64,000 nucleotides of DNA from NCBI GenBank assembly GCA_037045645.1, contig JBAOIH010000011.1:186001-250000 (forward strand), given 5' to 3'. The DNA is from Nocardioides sp. GTDB lineage: Bacteria; Actinomycetota; Actinomycetes; Propionibacteriales; Nocardioidaceae. Below are positions 25,527 through 33,442 of this stretch, piece after piece (within the stretch, counting starts at the first letter, position 1; the number at the start of each line of letters is the position of its first letter). The position numbers and the translations under genes are program-made. The notes beneath the pieces were generated by a model. That model saw only the letters and a list, made by a program, of their open reading frames with translations. It did no database searches and was not told the DNA's origin.

Positions 25527-25770
25527 GCGTGGTTTCGAGACGGCCGCTGCGCGGCCTCCTCAACCACCGGTGAGCGAGACGTCCGGTTTCCAGACGCCCG
25601 CTCCGCGGCCTCCTCAACCACCGGTGAGCGAGACGTCCGGTTTTCCAGACGCCCGCTGCGCGGCCTCCTCAACCACCGGTGAGCGAGACGTGGCGGTATC
25701 GAGACGGCCTCCTCAACCACCGGTGGGCGTGGTTTCGAGACGGCCGCTGCGCGGCCGCCTCAACCAACCC
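25527..25770. repeat. array of palindromic GC-rich repeats
   Basis: Five degenerate units of ~44-55 bp share CCGCTGCGCGGCCTCCTCAA followed by CCACCGGTGAG. Each core is partly palindromic (GCCGCTGCGCGGC). The CAACCACC/CAACCAACC markers fall at 25561, 25615, 25670, 25714 and 25761. The array sits between the truncated integrase and the right att repeat and resembles the dispersed REP-like elements of actinobacteria. There are no unique spacers or adjacent cas genes, so it is not a CRISPR. Confidence 0.8.
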
Positions 25771-25772
25771 AG

Positions 25773-25832
25773 AAATGCATCGAGGCCCGGCCGAAGCCGG
25801 GCCTCTCACGTGCGCGAGGGGGGAGTTGAACC
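25773..25832. repeat. right attachment repeat within the intact tRNA-Leu 3' end
   Basis: Matches 12162-12221 over 60 bp with one mismatch. It covers the terminator hairpin and the 3' ~22 nt of the tRNA gene, so the tRNA stays functional at this end of the island. Confidence 0.9.
25782..25805 (-). terminator. intrinsic terminator of tRNA-Leu
   Basis: A 10-bp GC-rich stem (GAGGCCCGGC/GCCGGGCCTC), with a UUCG tetraloop when read on the minus strand, begins 6 bp after the tRNA 3' end. A short T-containing tail (GATGCATTTCT) follows. The same hairpin is duplicated at 12171-12194. Confidence 0.85.
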
Positions 25833-25894
25833 CCCACGTCCTTTCGGACACACGGACCTGAACCGTGCGCGTCTGCCTATTCCGCCACTCGCGC
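25811..25894 (-). tRNA. tRNA-Leu (anticodon CAG)
   Basis: 84 nt. The acceptor stem GCGCGAG pairs with CTCGCGC and the discriminator base is A. The anticodon loop TTCAGGT is closed by CACGG/CCGTG. There is a long type II variable arm (GTGTCCGAAAGGACGT) and a T-arm GGGGGTTCAACTCCCCC. The CCA end is not encoded. It serves as the attachment site of the island. A Leu tRNA also precedes fhaA in mycobacteria. Confidence 0.96.
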
Positions 25895-25992
25895 GTGCAG
25901 CAGGCGAAGGTTATCCCAGGCAGCGAAGCATCCCCAAACCCGCGCACGCCGCTGCCGGGTGGGCGTGACCTGCACCGATACGATCGACCGTC

Positions 25993-26772
25993 GTGGGTGG
26001 CCTGCAGGAATTCGAGCGCCGACTGGAGACAGCGATCTCCAGCGTCTTCGCGCGCGCGTTTCGCAGCGCGGTGCAGCCGGTCGAGATCATCGCGGCACTT
26101 CAGCGCGAGTGCGACAACAACTCCCAGATCATCAGCCGCGAGCGCCGGCTGGTGCCCAACAGGTTCCACGTCGAACTCTCCCAGCTCGACCTGGACCGCC
26201 TCGGCCCCGACGACTCCGACCTTGAAAACGAACTCAGGCAGCAACTCACCACCTACGCCGAGGCGCAGTCCTATGTCTTCCCCGGCCCGATCACCGTCGA
26301 CTTCGAATCCGCTGACGACCTGACGACCGGCCGCTTCCGCATTCGCAGCAAGAACGTCGCCAAGGTGACCAGCGACATGAGCCGTACGACCTATCGCAAG
26401 GCCACCGCCCACCTGGAGATCAACGGCACCCGACACCCGCTGCAACCGCCGGGCGTGATCATCGGGCGCGGCACCGAAGCGCACATCCGGATCAACGACC
26501 CGGGCGTGAGTCGCAAGCACGTCGAGTTCAGCGTCGTCGCGATCCCCGGCGGCGCAACCGGAGGCGCGGCGATCGACACGTTGCGAGTGCGCGTACGCGA
26601 CCTCGGGTCGACCAACGGCATCCTCGTCGACGGCGAGAAGGTGAGTTCGACCCCGCTGCACGACGGGTCGGTCGTACGCATCGGCAGCACCGACATCACC
26701 CTCAGCCTGGGCCAGGACGGAATGAGCCAGGACGGCCAGGACGGCTACGACGGAGAGGATGCCGATGTCTGA
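25993..26772 (+). CDS. fhaA: FhaA: DUF3662 and FHA domain protein
   Basis: 259 residues, GTG start. The N-terminal DUF3662 domain (~1-120) has FERRLETAISSVFARAF...VQPVEIIAALQRECD, and a C-terminal FHA domain (~150-240) has VIIGRGTEAHIRINDPGVSRKHVEF and DLGSTNGILVDGEKV, the phosphothreonine-binding loops. A short acidic Gly/Asp-rich tail follows. In mycobacteria FhaA binds the phosphorylated PknB/MviN system and tunes peptidoglycan synthesis at the membrane. First gene of the fhaA-pknB operon; its end overlaps fhaB by 8 bp. The central linker is shorter than in mycobacterial FhaA. Confidence 0.94.
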   Translation: MGGLQEFERRLETAISSVFARAFRSAVQPVEIIAALQRECDNNSQIISRERRLVPNRFHVELSQLDLDRLGPDDSDLENELRQQLTTYAEAQSYVFPGPITVDFESADDLTTGRFRIRSKNVAKVTSDMSRTTYRKATAHLEINGTRHPLQPPGVIIGRGTEAHIRINDPGVSRKHVEFSVVAIPGGATGGAAIDTLRVRVRDLGSTNGILVDGEKVSSTPLHDGSVVRIGSTDITLSLGQDGMSQDGQDGYDGEDADV

Positions 26773-27226
26773 GCTGACCTTGCTGTTGGTGCGCTTCGCC
26801 TACCTCGCCATCTTGTGGATCTTCGTGATGAGCGCGATCAGCGTGATCCGCTCCGACATGTTCGGCGCGCGCGTGCCCGAGGGGGCGCGCAACCAGCCTC
26901 GTACCAAGCGCGCCAAACCCAGCCGACGCCGCAGCTCCCCCAGCCAGGTCGTCGTCGTCGACGGCGGCAACGTCGGCGAGCACGCCAAACTCGACGACGC
27001 CCCGCTGCTGATCGGACGCGGCAGCGACGCGGCGATCAAACTCGACGACGACTACGCCTCCACCCGCCACGCGCGGATCGCGTGGTCCGGCGAGGACTGG
27101 TGCGTGGAGGACCTCGGTTCGACCAACGGGACGTACGTCGGCAACGCCCGCATCACCCAGCCCACTCCCCTGCAACTCGGCACCCAGATCCGCATCGGCA
27201 AGACGATCCTCGAACTGAGGAAATAG
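26765..27226 (+). CDS. fhaB: FhaB/FipA: membrane-anchored FHA domain protein
   Basis: 153 residues from the ATG at 26765. GGAGAGG at 26752-26758 gives proper spacing for it and not for the ATG at 26759. One N-terminal membrane helix (LTLLLVRFAYLAILWIFVMSAI) is followed by a basic linker and an FHA domain (LLIGRGSDAAIKLDDDYASTRHARI, DLGSTNGTYVGN). In mycobacteria FipA is phosphorylated by Ser/Thr kinases and links them to FtsZ/FtsQ and the division machinery. It lies directly before pstP with no gap. Confidence 0.94.
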   Translation: MSELTLLLVRFAYLAILWIFVMSAISVIRSDMFGARVPEGARNQPRTKRAKPSRRRSSPSQVVVVDGGNVGEHAKLDDAPLLIGRGSDAAIKLDDDYASTRHARIAWSGEDWCVEDLGSTNGTYVGNARITQPTPLQLGTQIRIGKTILELRK

Positions 27227-28492
27227 ATGCTTCGCCTGAGCTATTCCGGGATCTCCGACGTCGGCCGGGTCCGCAAGGACAACCAGGACAGCGGGTACGC
27301 CGGCCCGCACCTGCTGGCCGTGTGCGACGGTGTCGGCGGCGCCGCTCGCGGTGACATCGCCTCGTCGGTCGCGATCGCGCAGTTGCGTCGTCTCGACGTC
27401 GAGCCCACCGACGATCCGCTCGCGTTGATCGCCGGCGCGTTGCAGCGTGCGCACGACAAGATCGCCGAGGAGGTCGACGAGGACCCTGCGCTCGCCGGCA
27501 CCTCGACGACCGCGACCCTCGGGCTGCTGCACGAGGATTCGCTGGCGATGGGCCACGTCGGGGACAGCCGGGCGTACCTCCTGCGCCAAGGCACCCTCTC
27601 CCAGCTCAGCACCGACCACACGTTCGTGCAGACGCTCGTGGACAGCGGGCGGATCACCGAAGAAGAAGCACGTACGCACCCCCAGCGCAACCTGATCCTG
27701 CGCGCGCTCGACGGCAGCCGCGAACTCGAACCGGACCTCTTCCTCGTGCCGTTGCAGCCCGGCGACCGGTTGCTCTTCTGCTCCGACGGCGTGATGTCCC
27801 TGCCCGATCCGCGCCTGGCCGACATCATGGGCACCGGCACGCCCGACTTCGTCGCGGTCGAACTGGTCCGAGCCGCGCTGGAGGCCGGGTCGACCGACAA
27901 CGTCACCGCGATCGTGGCCGATGTGCTGTCCGAGGAGGAGGACGTTCCCGAAGACCTGGAGCCGCTCCTGCTCGGAGCCGCCGCCGAACTTCCGCGCCGC
28001 GGCGGACGCGGCCCCATGCCAGGCGTCGGCGGACTCTTCCGCGGCCACCGCTCCGGGGACACCGGCGAGATCCCGCGCATCGAGGCCGACATCCCGGCGG
28101 GCACCATCAACGCCGACCCACCCGACCCGGAGTCGCTGCGCTACGCCCTCGGCGCCCCCGAACGCTTCTTCTGGACCAAACGCCTGCTGATCGGCGCGAT
28201 CGCACTCGGGCTGGTCTGGATCGCCGCTGCATTCGGCTACCACTGGACCCAGCAGCAGTTCTATGTCGGCGTCGATCAGGGCCAGGTCACGATCTTTCGC
28301 GGCATCGATTCCGATCTGCCAGGCATCAAGTTGAGCCACCCGTACGAAACATCCGACGTCTCCATCGACCGGCTCTCGGACTTCCAGGTCGAGCAGATCC
28401 GCGCGGGCATCGAGGTGACCTCACTGGACGCCGCCCGCGAGAAGGTCCAGTCGATCGCGAAGACTCAATTGCCCGAGGACGGAGCGCCATGA
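27227..28492 (+). CDS. pstP: PstP: PP2C-type Ser/Thr protein phosphatase, membrane-bound
   Basis: 421 residues. The catalytic PP2C domain (~1-235) has SDVGRVRKDNQDSGYA, LLAVCDGVGGAARGDIAS, MGHVGDSRAYLLR, LLFCSDGVMSLPD and STDNVTAIV; its Asp residues bind the two metal ions. A juxtamembrane linker, one membrane helix at ~316-338 (LLIGAIALGLVWIAAAFGYHW) and an extracellular tail follow. It dephosphorylates PknB and its targets. Its ATG begins at the base after the fhaB stop, and its stop overlaps the rodA start by 4 bp. Confidence 0.95.
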   Translation: MLRLSYSGISDVGRVRKDNQDSGYAGPHLLAVCDGVGGAARGDIASSVAIAQLRRLDVEPTDDPLALIAGALQRAHDKIAEEVDEDPALAGTSTTATLGLLHEDSLAMGHVGDSRAYLLRQGTLSQLSTDHTFVQTLVDSGRITEEEARTHPQRNLILRALDGSRELEPDLFLVPLQPGDRLLFCSDGVMSLPDPRLADIMGTGTPDFVAVELVRAALEAGSTDNVTAIVADVLSEEEDVPEDLEPLLLGAAAELPRRGGRGPMPGVGGLFRGHRSGDTGEIPRIEADIPAGTINADPPDPESLRYALGAPERFFWTKRLLIGAIALGLVWIAAAFGYHWTQQQFYVGVDQGQVTIFRGIDSDLPGIKLSHPYETSDVSIDRLSDFQVEQIRAGIEVTSLDAAREKVQSIAKTQLPEDGAP

Positions 28493-29916
28493 GTCAGCCG
28501 ACCGGCGCCTTCCTCGGCTTCGTACACCGCCAGCGGCGCGGGGCCGAACTGTTCCTGATTGTGCTCGCGCTGCTGGTCGGGCTGGGCGCGTACGCCGCCG
28601 TCGGCATCGGCATGCAGGGCCGCATCCCGGCCAACATGGTCGGGTACGGCGGCGGCCTCACGGTGCTCATCCTGGCCGCACATATGACCGTACGATTCGT
28701 CGCGCCCTACGCCGACCCGGTGCTGTTGCCTGTGGTCGCCGCGCTCAACGGGCTCGGCCTGGCGGTGATCCACCGGCTCGACCTCTCGTACGCCACCTTC
28801 AAGACGCCGCACCAGCACGACTTCGCGCAAAAGCAGCTCACCTGGATGACGTTGGGCGTGCTGCTGTTCATCATGACCCTGGTCGTATTGCGCGACCACC
28901 GCACCCTGCAACGCTTCACCTACACCTCCGGCCTGGCGGCGATCTTGCTGCTGCTCTCGCCCAAACTCCCGGTGATCGGGCGCTCCTCGCACGGCGCCGA
29001 TATCTGGCTCAGGCTCGGTCCCTTCAGCCTGCAACCGGGCGAGATCGCCAAGGTGCTGCTCGTGATCGCGTTCGCGGGGTATCTGGTGCAACACCGCGAC
29101 GCGCTCGCCCTGGCCGGACGTCGCTTCCTGTTCATCGACCTGCCGCGCGGGCGCGACCTCGGCCCGATCCTGGCGATCTGGGTGATCAGCCTGGCGATCC
29201 TGGTCGTGCAGCGCGACCTCGGCTCTTCGCTGCTGTTCTTCGGCCTCTTCCTGGTGATGCTCTATGTCGCCACCGAACGCCCCGGCTGGCTGATCGTCGG
29301 CGGCGGCCTCTTCGCGATCGGGGCGGGCGTACTCCTCTACGCCGCCACGAACTGGGGGGTGATGGGCCACGTCAAGCAACGCGTGGACTTCTGGCTGCAC
29401 CCGATGGAGTACTACCGCTCCAGCCCCGGCAGTGGACAGATCGTCGAGGCGATGTTCGGGATGGGGTACGGCGGACTGATCGGTCGCGGCTTCGGCGGCG
29501 GCCAGCCGACCCGGGTGCCGTACGCCGAATCCGACTTCATCATGGCCGCGATCGGTGAGGAACTCGGTCTCACTGCCGTGATGGCCGTGCTGGTGCTCTA
29601 TGGCCTGATCGTCGAGCGCGCCCTGCGTACGTCCCTGGTCTGTCGCGACGGTTTCGGCAAACTGGTCAGCGTCGGGCTGGCGGGCGTCCTGGCGTTGCAG
29701 GTCTTCGTGGTCATCGGCGGCGTCACCCGACTGATCCCGCTGACCGGTCTGACCACGCCGTTCTTGTCGTACGGCGGCTCGTCGCTGATCGCCAACTGGG
29801 TGATCGTCGCCCTGCTGCTGCGTGTCTCCGACCAGGCTCGTCGCCCCGTACCCGTGCTCGCGTCGGGTGACGACGACGCCGACTCCGAACACACCCAGGT
29901 GGTGAAACTGGGATGA
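28489..29916 (+). CDS. rodA: RodA/FtsW family peptidoglycan glycosyltransferase (SEDS protein)
   Basis: 475 residues, multi-pass (about 10-12 membrane segments). SEDS signatures are visible: SHGADIWLRLGPFSLQPGEIAKVLLVIAF, the conserved VVQRDLGSSLLFFG with its catalytic-type Asp, VEAMFGMGYGGLIGRGFGGGQPTRVPYAESDFIMAAIGEELG, and the C-terminal TGLTTPFLSYGGSSLIANWV. It polymerises lipid II into glycan strands in the membrane together with the class B PBP encoded next, which it overlaps by 4 bp. Confidence 0.96.
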   Translation: MSQPTGAFLGFVHRQRRGAELFLIVLALLVGLGAYAAVGIGMQGRIPANMVGYGGGLTVLILAAHMTVRFVAPYADPVLLPVVAALNGLGLAVIHRLDLSYATFKTPHQHDFAQKQLTWMTLGVLLFIMTLVVLRDHRTLQRFTYTSGLAAILLLLSPKLPVIGRSSHGADIWLRLGPFSLQPGEIAKVLLVIAFAGYLVQHRDALALAGRRFLFIDLPRGRDLGPILAIWVISLAILVVQRDLGSSLLFFGLFLVMLYVATERPGWLIVGGGLFAIGAGVLLYAATNWGVMGHVKQRVDFWLHPMEYYRSSPGSGQIVEAMFGMGYGGLIGRGFGGGQPTRVPYAESDFIMAAIGEELGLTAVMAVLVLYGLIVERALRTSLVCRDGFGKLVSVGLAGVLALQVFVVIGGVTRLIPLTGLTTPFLSYGGSSLIANWVIVALLLRVSDQARRPVPVLASGDDDADSEHTQVVKLG

Positions 29917-31373
29917 ACCGGCCGATCCGGGTGATCTCGCTCTTCTGCCTCGCGCTCTTCCTCGCGCTGATGGTCAATGCGACCTACCTGCAGTACGTCG
30001 CCTCGGGCGACCTCAACAACGACTCGCGCAACCGGCGGGTCGTGGAGGCGTCGTTCAGCCGGGAGCGCGGCTCGATCCTGGTCGGGCGCGGCGACGAGGT
30101 CGCCAAGAGCGTCCCGTCCGATGACCGCTACAAGTTCCAGCGGGTCTACAACCAGCCTTATCGCTATGCGCCGGTGACCGGGTTCTTCTCGTTCTACAGC
30201 CAAACGGGCATCGAGCGTTCGCAGAACCCGGTGTTGTCCGGCGACGACAAGCGGCTCTTCCTGCCGCGTCTGGTCGATCTGCTCGGCAACTCCGAACCCA
30301 AGGGCGGCTCGGTTCAGCTCTCGATCAAGGCCGAGGCGCAGATCGCGGCGTACGACGGGCTCGAGGCACTGGGTGCGGGCACCGAGGGCGCCGTGGTCGC
30401 GCTGGAGCCGAGCACCGGCCGGATCCTGGCGATGGTCAGCACGCCGAGTTTCGATCCCAACAAGCTTGCGACCCACGACCCGGCCGCGCTCGACACGACA
30501 TACCAGAACCTCGACAAGAGCCCCGCCAAGCCGCTGCTCAACCGCACGATCCAGACCACGCTGCCGCCGGGCTCGACCTTCAAGCTCGTGACGGCGGCTG
30601 CGGCGATCGAGAGCGGCGACTACCCCAGCGCCGACTCGATGGTTCCCGGAGGTCCGAGTTATCAGTTGCCCCAGAGCAAGGTCCGCATCGACAACGGTGG
30701 ACGCAACTGCGGCACCGACAAGATCACCATGACGCAGGCGATGGCCAACTCGTGCAACACCTCGTTCTTGCAGATCGCCGACGAGATCGGGCTGGAGAAG
30801 TTGCACGAGCAGGCCGAGAAGTTCGGCTTCAACTCGACCGCCCTGACCGACCTGCCCAACCAGGCCGAGTCGCGGTTCCCCGACGATCTCGACCGCCCGC
30901 AGACCGCGATGGCCGGCATCGGCCAGTCGGAGGTGGCCGCGACGCCGCTGCAGATGGCGATGGTCGTCGCGGCGATCGCCAACGGCGGCGACGTCATGCG
31001 GCCCACCCTGGTCGACAACATCACCTCGCCAGACCTCGACGTGATCACCAGCACCGAGCCGGAGCGGTTGTCCAAGGCGATGGAGCCGTCGACGGCGTCG
31101 GAGTTGTCGAAGATGATGGTCGAGACCGTACGCAGTGGCACGGCCGTCAACGCCCAGATCCCCGGCATCGGGGTGGGGGGCAAGACCGGCACGGCGCAAT
31201 CGGCGCCGAACCGGCCACCGTACGCATGGTTCGTCTCCTTCGCCCCCGCCGTCGACCCGAAGGTGGCGGTCGCGGTGTTGGTGCAGGCGTCGACGACTCC
31301 GCGCGAATCGATCGGCGGCAACTTCCTAGGGGCGCCGATCGCGCGGTCGGTGATGGAGGCGGTGCTGCAGTGA
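29913..31373 (+). CDS. pbpA: PbpA: class B penicillin-binding protein (transpeptidase)
   Basis: 486 residues. An N-terminal membrane anchor (RVISLFCLALFLALMVNATYLQYV) precedes a short dimerisation region, and the transpeptidase domain has SxxK as PPGSTFKLVT, SxN as MANSCNTSF and KTG as VGGKTGTAQ. It cross-links peptidoglycan on the outer face of the membrane as the partner of RodA. In mycobacteria PbpA is regulated by the adjacent kinases and needed for septation. Confidence 0.95.
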   Translation: MNRPIRVISLFCLALFLALMVNATYLQYVASGDLNNDSRNRRVVEASFSRERGSILVGRGDEVAKSVPSDDRYKFQRVYNQPYRYAPVTGFFSFYSQTGIERSQNPVLSGDDKRLFLPRLVDLLGNSEPKGGSVQLSIKAEAQIAAYDGLEALGAGTEGAVVALEPSTGRILAMVSTPSFDPNKLATHDPAALDTTYQNLDKSPAKPLLNRTIQTTLPPGSTFKLVTAAAAIESGDYPSADSMVPGGPSYQLPQSKVRIDNGGRNCGTDKITMTQAMANSCNTSFLQIADEIGLEKLHEQAEKFGFNSTALTDLPNQAESRFPDDLDRPQTAMAGIGQSEVAATPLQMAMVVAAIANGGDVMRPTLVDNITSPDLDVITSTEPERLSKAMEPSTASELSKMMVETVRSGTAVNAQIPGIGVGGKTGTAQSAPNRPPYAWFVSFAPAVDPKVAVAVLVQASTTPRESIGGNFLGAPIARSVMEAVLQ

Positions 31374-31416
31374 GCAAGGGACTGATGCAGATGTCAAGGT
31401 CAACGGGAGGGCACAG

Positions 31417-33270
31417 ATGAGCGAGGGACAGCCCCATCTCATCGGCGGTCGCTATGAGTTGGGCGAGCTTCTCGGCCGCGGGGGGATGGCCGAGGTCCGC
31501 AAGGGGTACGACACCCGGCTCGGGCGAGCGGTCGCGATCAAACGACTGCGTACCGACCTGGCCAGCGACTCGACCTTCCAGGCACGCTTCCGACGCGAGG
31601 CGCAGTCGGCAGCGTCGCTGAACCACCCGATGATCGTGGCGGTCTACGACACCGGCGAGGAGTGGAACGACGGCGGCAATCGCGACCAGGTCGGCGTCGC
31701 GCAGCCCTACATCGTGATGGAGTACGTCGCCGGTCGCACCCTGCGCGAGATCCTCAAAGAGGGCCGCAAGATCCTGCCCGAGCGGGCGTTGGAGATCACC
31801 GCGGACGTCCTCACCGCGCTCGACTACTCCCACCGCGCCGGGATCATCCACCGCGACATCAAGCCCGGCAACGTGATGCTCACGCCCAGCGGTGACGTGA
31901 AGGTGATGGACTTCGGGATCGCCCGCGCGGTCTCGGATGCGTCGGCCTCGATGACCCAGACGGCGGCCGTTGTCGGCACGGCGCAGTACCTGTCCCCCGA
32001 ACAGGCTCGCGGCGAGACCGTCGACTCCCGCTCGGACGTGTACTCGGCAGGTTGTCTGCTCTACGAACTCTTGACCGGGCGGCCACCCTTCATGGGTGAG
32101 TCACCGGTCGCGGTGGCCTATCAGCACGTACGCGAGCCCGCCCCTCCGCCGTCGGACTTCGACACCGAGATCGACGCCGACATCGATGCGATCGTGCTCA
32201 AGTCGCTGGCCAAACGGGTCGACGAGCGCTATCAGTCGGCAGCCGCCATGAAGGCAGACGTCGAGCGTTATCTGTCCGGTCGCCCGGTGCAGGCTGCCGC
32301 CGCCTCGGCGCACGCGACGACGGTCTTCGAGGCCGACGACGACACCGACCGCACCATGGTCGCACCGGTGGCGCCGCCGCCCGTACCTCCCACCAAGGCG
32401 GCCCGGCCCGCCAAGCGCGACGACGACCGCGACAGCAATGCGGGGGCTTGGATCCTGGTGGGTCTGCTGTTGGCCGCGTTGATCGTCGCTGCGGCGTTCG
32501 TACTCCCCAAGATGTTCGAGGAGGAGTCCGATCAGGTGCCGGTGCCCAACCTGATCAACCTCACCGAGCAGCAGGCGCGCACGAAGATCATCGAGAGTGA
32601 TCTGACGGTCGGCAACGTCGAATACGACAACGACGAGAACGTCCCCAAGGACAAGGTCATCTCGCAAGACCCCGACCGCGACAACTACGTCGACCCCGGG
32701 ACCGAGATCGACTTCGTCGTGTCGAAGGGCGAGGCCCTGGTCAGCGTGCCGCCTGTGGTGGGCAAGACCCGCGAGGAGGCGCGCTCGCTGCTGGAGGCCC
32801 AGCAGTTGCGCGTACGTTTCCAGCCTCAGGAGTCTGACGAACCTCGCGGGCAGGTGCTCTCGAGCAACCCGCCCGAGGGCCAGCAGGTCCCCGAGGACTC
32901 GATCGTCACGTTGACGGTGTCGTCCGGGCCGTCGCGGGTGCCGAACGTGGTCGACCTGGATGAGGCCTCGGCCAAGGCGAAGCTGGAAGCGGCCGGCTTC
33001 ACCAACATCTTCATCACCCGCTCGTCCGACACGACCAAGCCCGAGGGCACGGTGATCGAGCAGAGTCCCACGGGCAGGCAGCCCAAGACCCAGCAGATCA
33101 CGCTGGTGGTGTCGTCGTACGTCGCCCCGACCGAGACACCGACGGTGACTCCGACGGAGACGGCCACGCCGACCGTGACGCCGACGCCGACCCCGACCCC
33201 GACCGAGACCACCCAGGGAAACGGGAACGGCAACGGAAATGGCAACGGCAACGGCAACGGCAACAACTGA
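31417..33270 (+). CDS. pknB: PknB-type Ser/Thr protein kinase with PASTA repeats
   Basis: 617 residues; GGGAGG lies 6 bp before the ATG. The kinase domain (~12-275) has the glycine loop LGRGGMAEV, Lys42 in VAIKRL, HRDIKPGNV and MDFGIARA, with activation-loop threonines in ASMTQTAAVVGT. One membrane helix (AWILVGLLLAALIVAAAFVL) is followed by three PASTA repeats (~375-570) that bind muropeptides or lipid II outside the cell. The end is unusual: a Thr/Pro-rich stretch, then eight GN dipeptides. No separate pknA gene precedes it, so this appears to be the only kinase of the cluster. Confidence 0.95.
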   Translation: MSEGQPHLIGGRYELGELLGRGGMAEVRKGYDTRLGRAVAIKRLRTDLASDSTFQARFRREAQSAASLNHPMIVAVYDTGEEWNDGGNRDQVGVAQPYIVMEYVAGRTLREILKEGRKILPERALEITADVLTALDYSHRAGIIHRDIKPGNVMLTPSGDVKVMDFGIARAVSDASASMTQTAAVVGTAQYLSPEQARGETVDSRSDVYSAGCLLYELLTGRPPFMGESPVAVAYQHVREPAPPPSDFDTEIDADIDAIVLKSLAKRVDERYQSAAAMKADVERYLSGRPVQAAAASAHATTVFEADDDTDRTMVAPVAPPPVPPTKAARPAKRDDDRDSNAGAWILVGLLLAALIVAAAFVLPKMFEEESDQVPVPNLINLTEQQARTKIIESDLTVGNVEYDNDENVPKDKVISQDPDRDNYVDPGTEIDFVVSKGEALVSVPPVVGKTREEARSLLEAQQLRVRFQPQESDEPRGQVLSSNPPEGQQVPEDSIVTLTVSSGPSRVPNVVDLDEASAKAKLEAAGFTNIFITRSSDTTKPEGTVIEQSPTGRQPKTQQITLVVSSYVAPTETPTVTPTETATPTVTPTPTPTPTETTQGNGNGNGNGNGNGNGNN

Positions 33271-33279
33271 AAGTTTGAG

Positions 33280-33346
33280 TTGTCCCCAATTGTGGACTCA
33301 CTTGGGGATAACTACACCGGTGTAACTATCCCCAGGGTTATCCCAG
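33280..33346. promoter_or_regulatory. cluster of DnaA-box-like sequences and dyads after pknB
   Basis: Four near-matches to the 9-bp DnaA box fall within 67 bp: TTGTCCCCA (33280-33288), TTATCCCCA on the minus strand (33303-33311), CTATCCCCA (33326-33334) and TTATCCCAG (33338-33346). The first two also form a TCCCCAA/TTGGGGA stem (33283-33308) that could act in termination. A 12-bp palindrome TACACCGGTGTA lies between. Function uncertain. Confidence 0.45.
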
Positions 33347-33386
33347 GGTGGGGAGAACTGCGCCGGAAGGTGACTGCGAAATGACT

Positions 33387-33418
33387 CCAGCCCGGCCGAG
33401 GACTCCCGGCCGGGCTGG
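33387..33418. terminator. bidirectional intrinsic terminator between pknB and the convergent gene
   Basis: A 12-bp perfect GC-rich stem (CCAGCCCGGCCG/CGGCCGGGCTGG) has an 8-nt loop. It is followed by ATTCGTTGCTTG on the plus side and AGTCATTTCG on the minus side. It lies between two convergent genes. Confidence 0.85.
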
Positions 33419-33442
33419 ATTCGTTGCTTGCGGGCGTACGAC

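Larger units (their letters stand above)
12162..25832. mobile_element. tRNA-Leu-integrated genomic island with defence and mobilisation genes
   Basis: The island lies between the two 60-bp direct repeats and is about 13.7 kb long. Gene content fits an integrative mobilizable element: integrase next to the intact tRNA, two small excisionase-like HTH genes, a MobF relaxase, a toxin-antitoxin pair, a restriction-modification pair and a nuclease-type defence gene. No type IV coupling protein or mating-pore gene is present, so transfer would need a helper. The 12.5-18 kb part looks less GC-rich than its surroundings. The integrase is decayed, suggesting the island is now fixed. The 12222-12515 stretch inside the left end holds no gene that I can support. 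Confidence 0.88.

Noticed and set aside
25527..25770. Possible CRISPR array
   Set aside because: Repeats are degenerate, nearly contiguous and of uneven period with no unique spacers, and there is no cas gene nearby.
26702..28339. 545-residue minus-strand frame over fhaA-pstP
   Set aside because: Entirely opposite three well-supported FHA and PP2C genes; no motif of its own.
28465..29892. 475-residue minus-strand frame over rodA
   Set aside because: Rich in Glu/Gln/His/Asp runs, antisense to a clear SEDS protein; shadow frame.
29598..31199. 533-residue minus-strand frame over pbpA
   Set aside because: Antisense to pbpA, with no recognisable motif or RBS.
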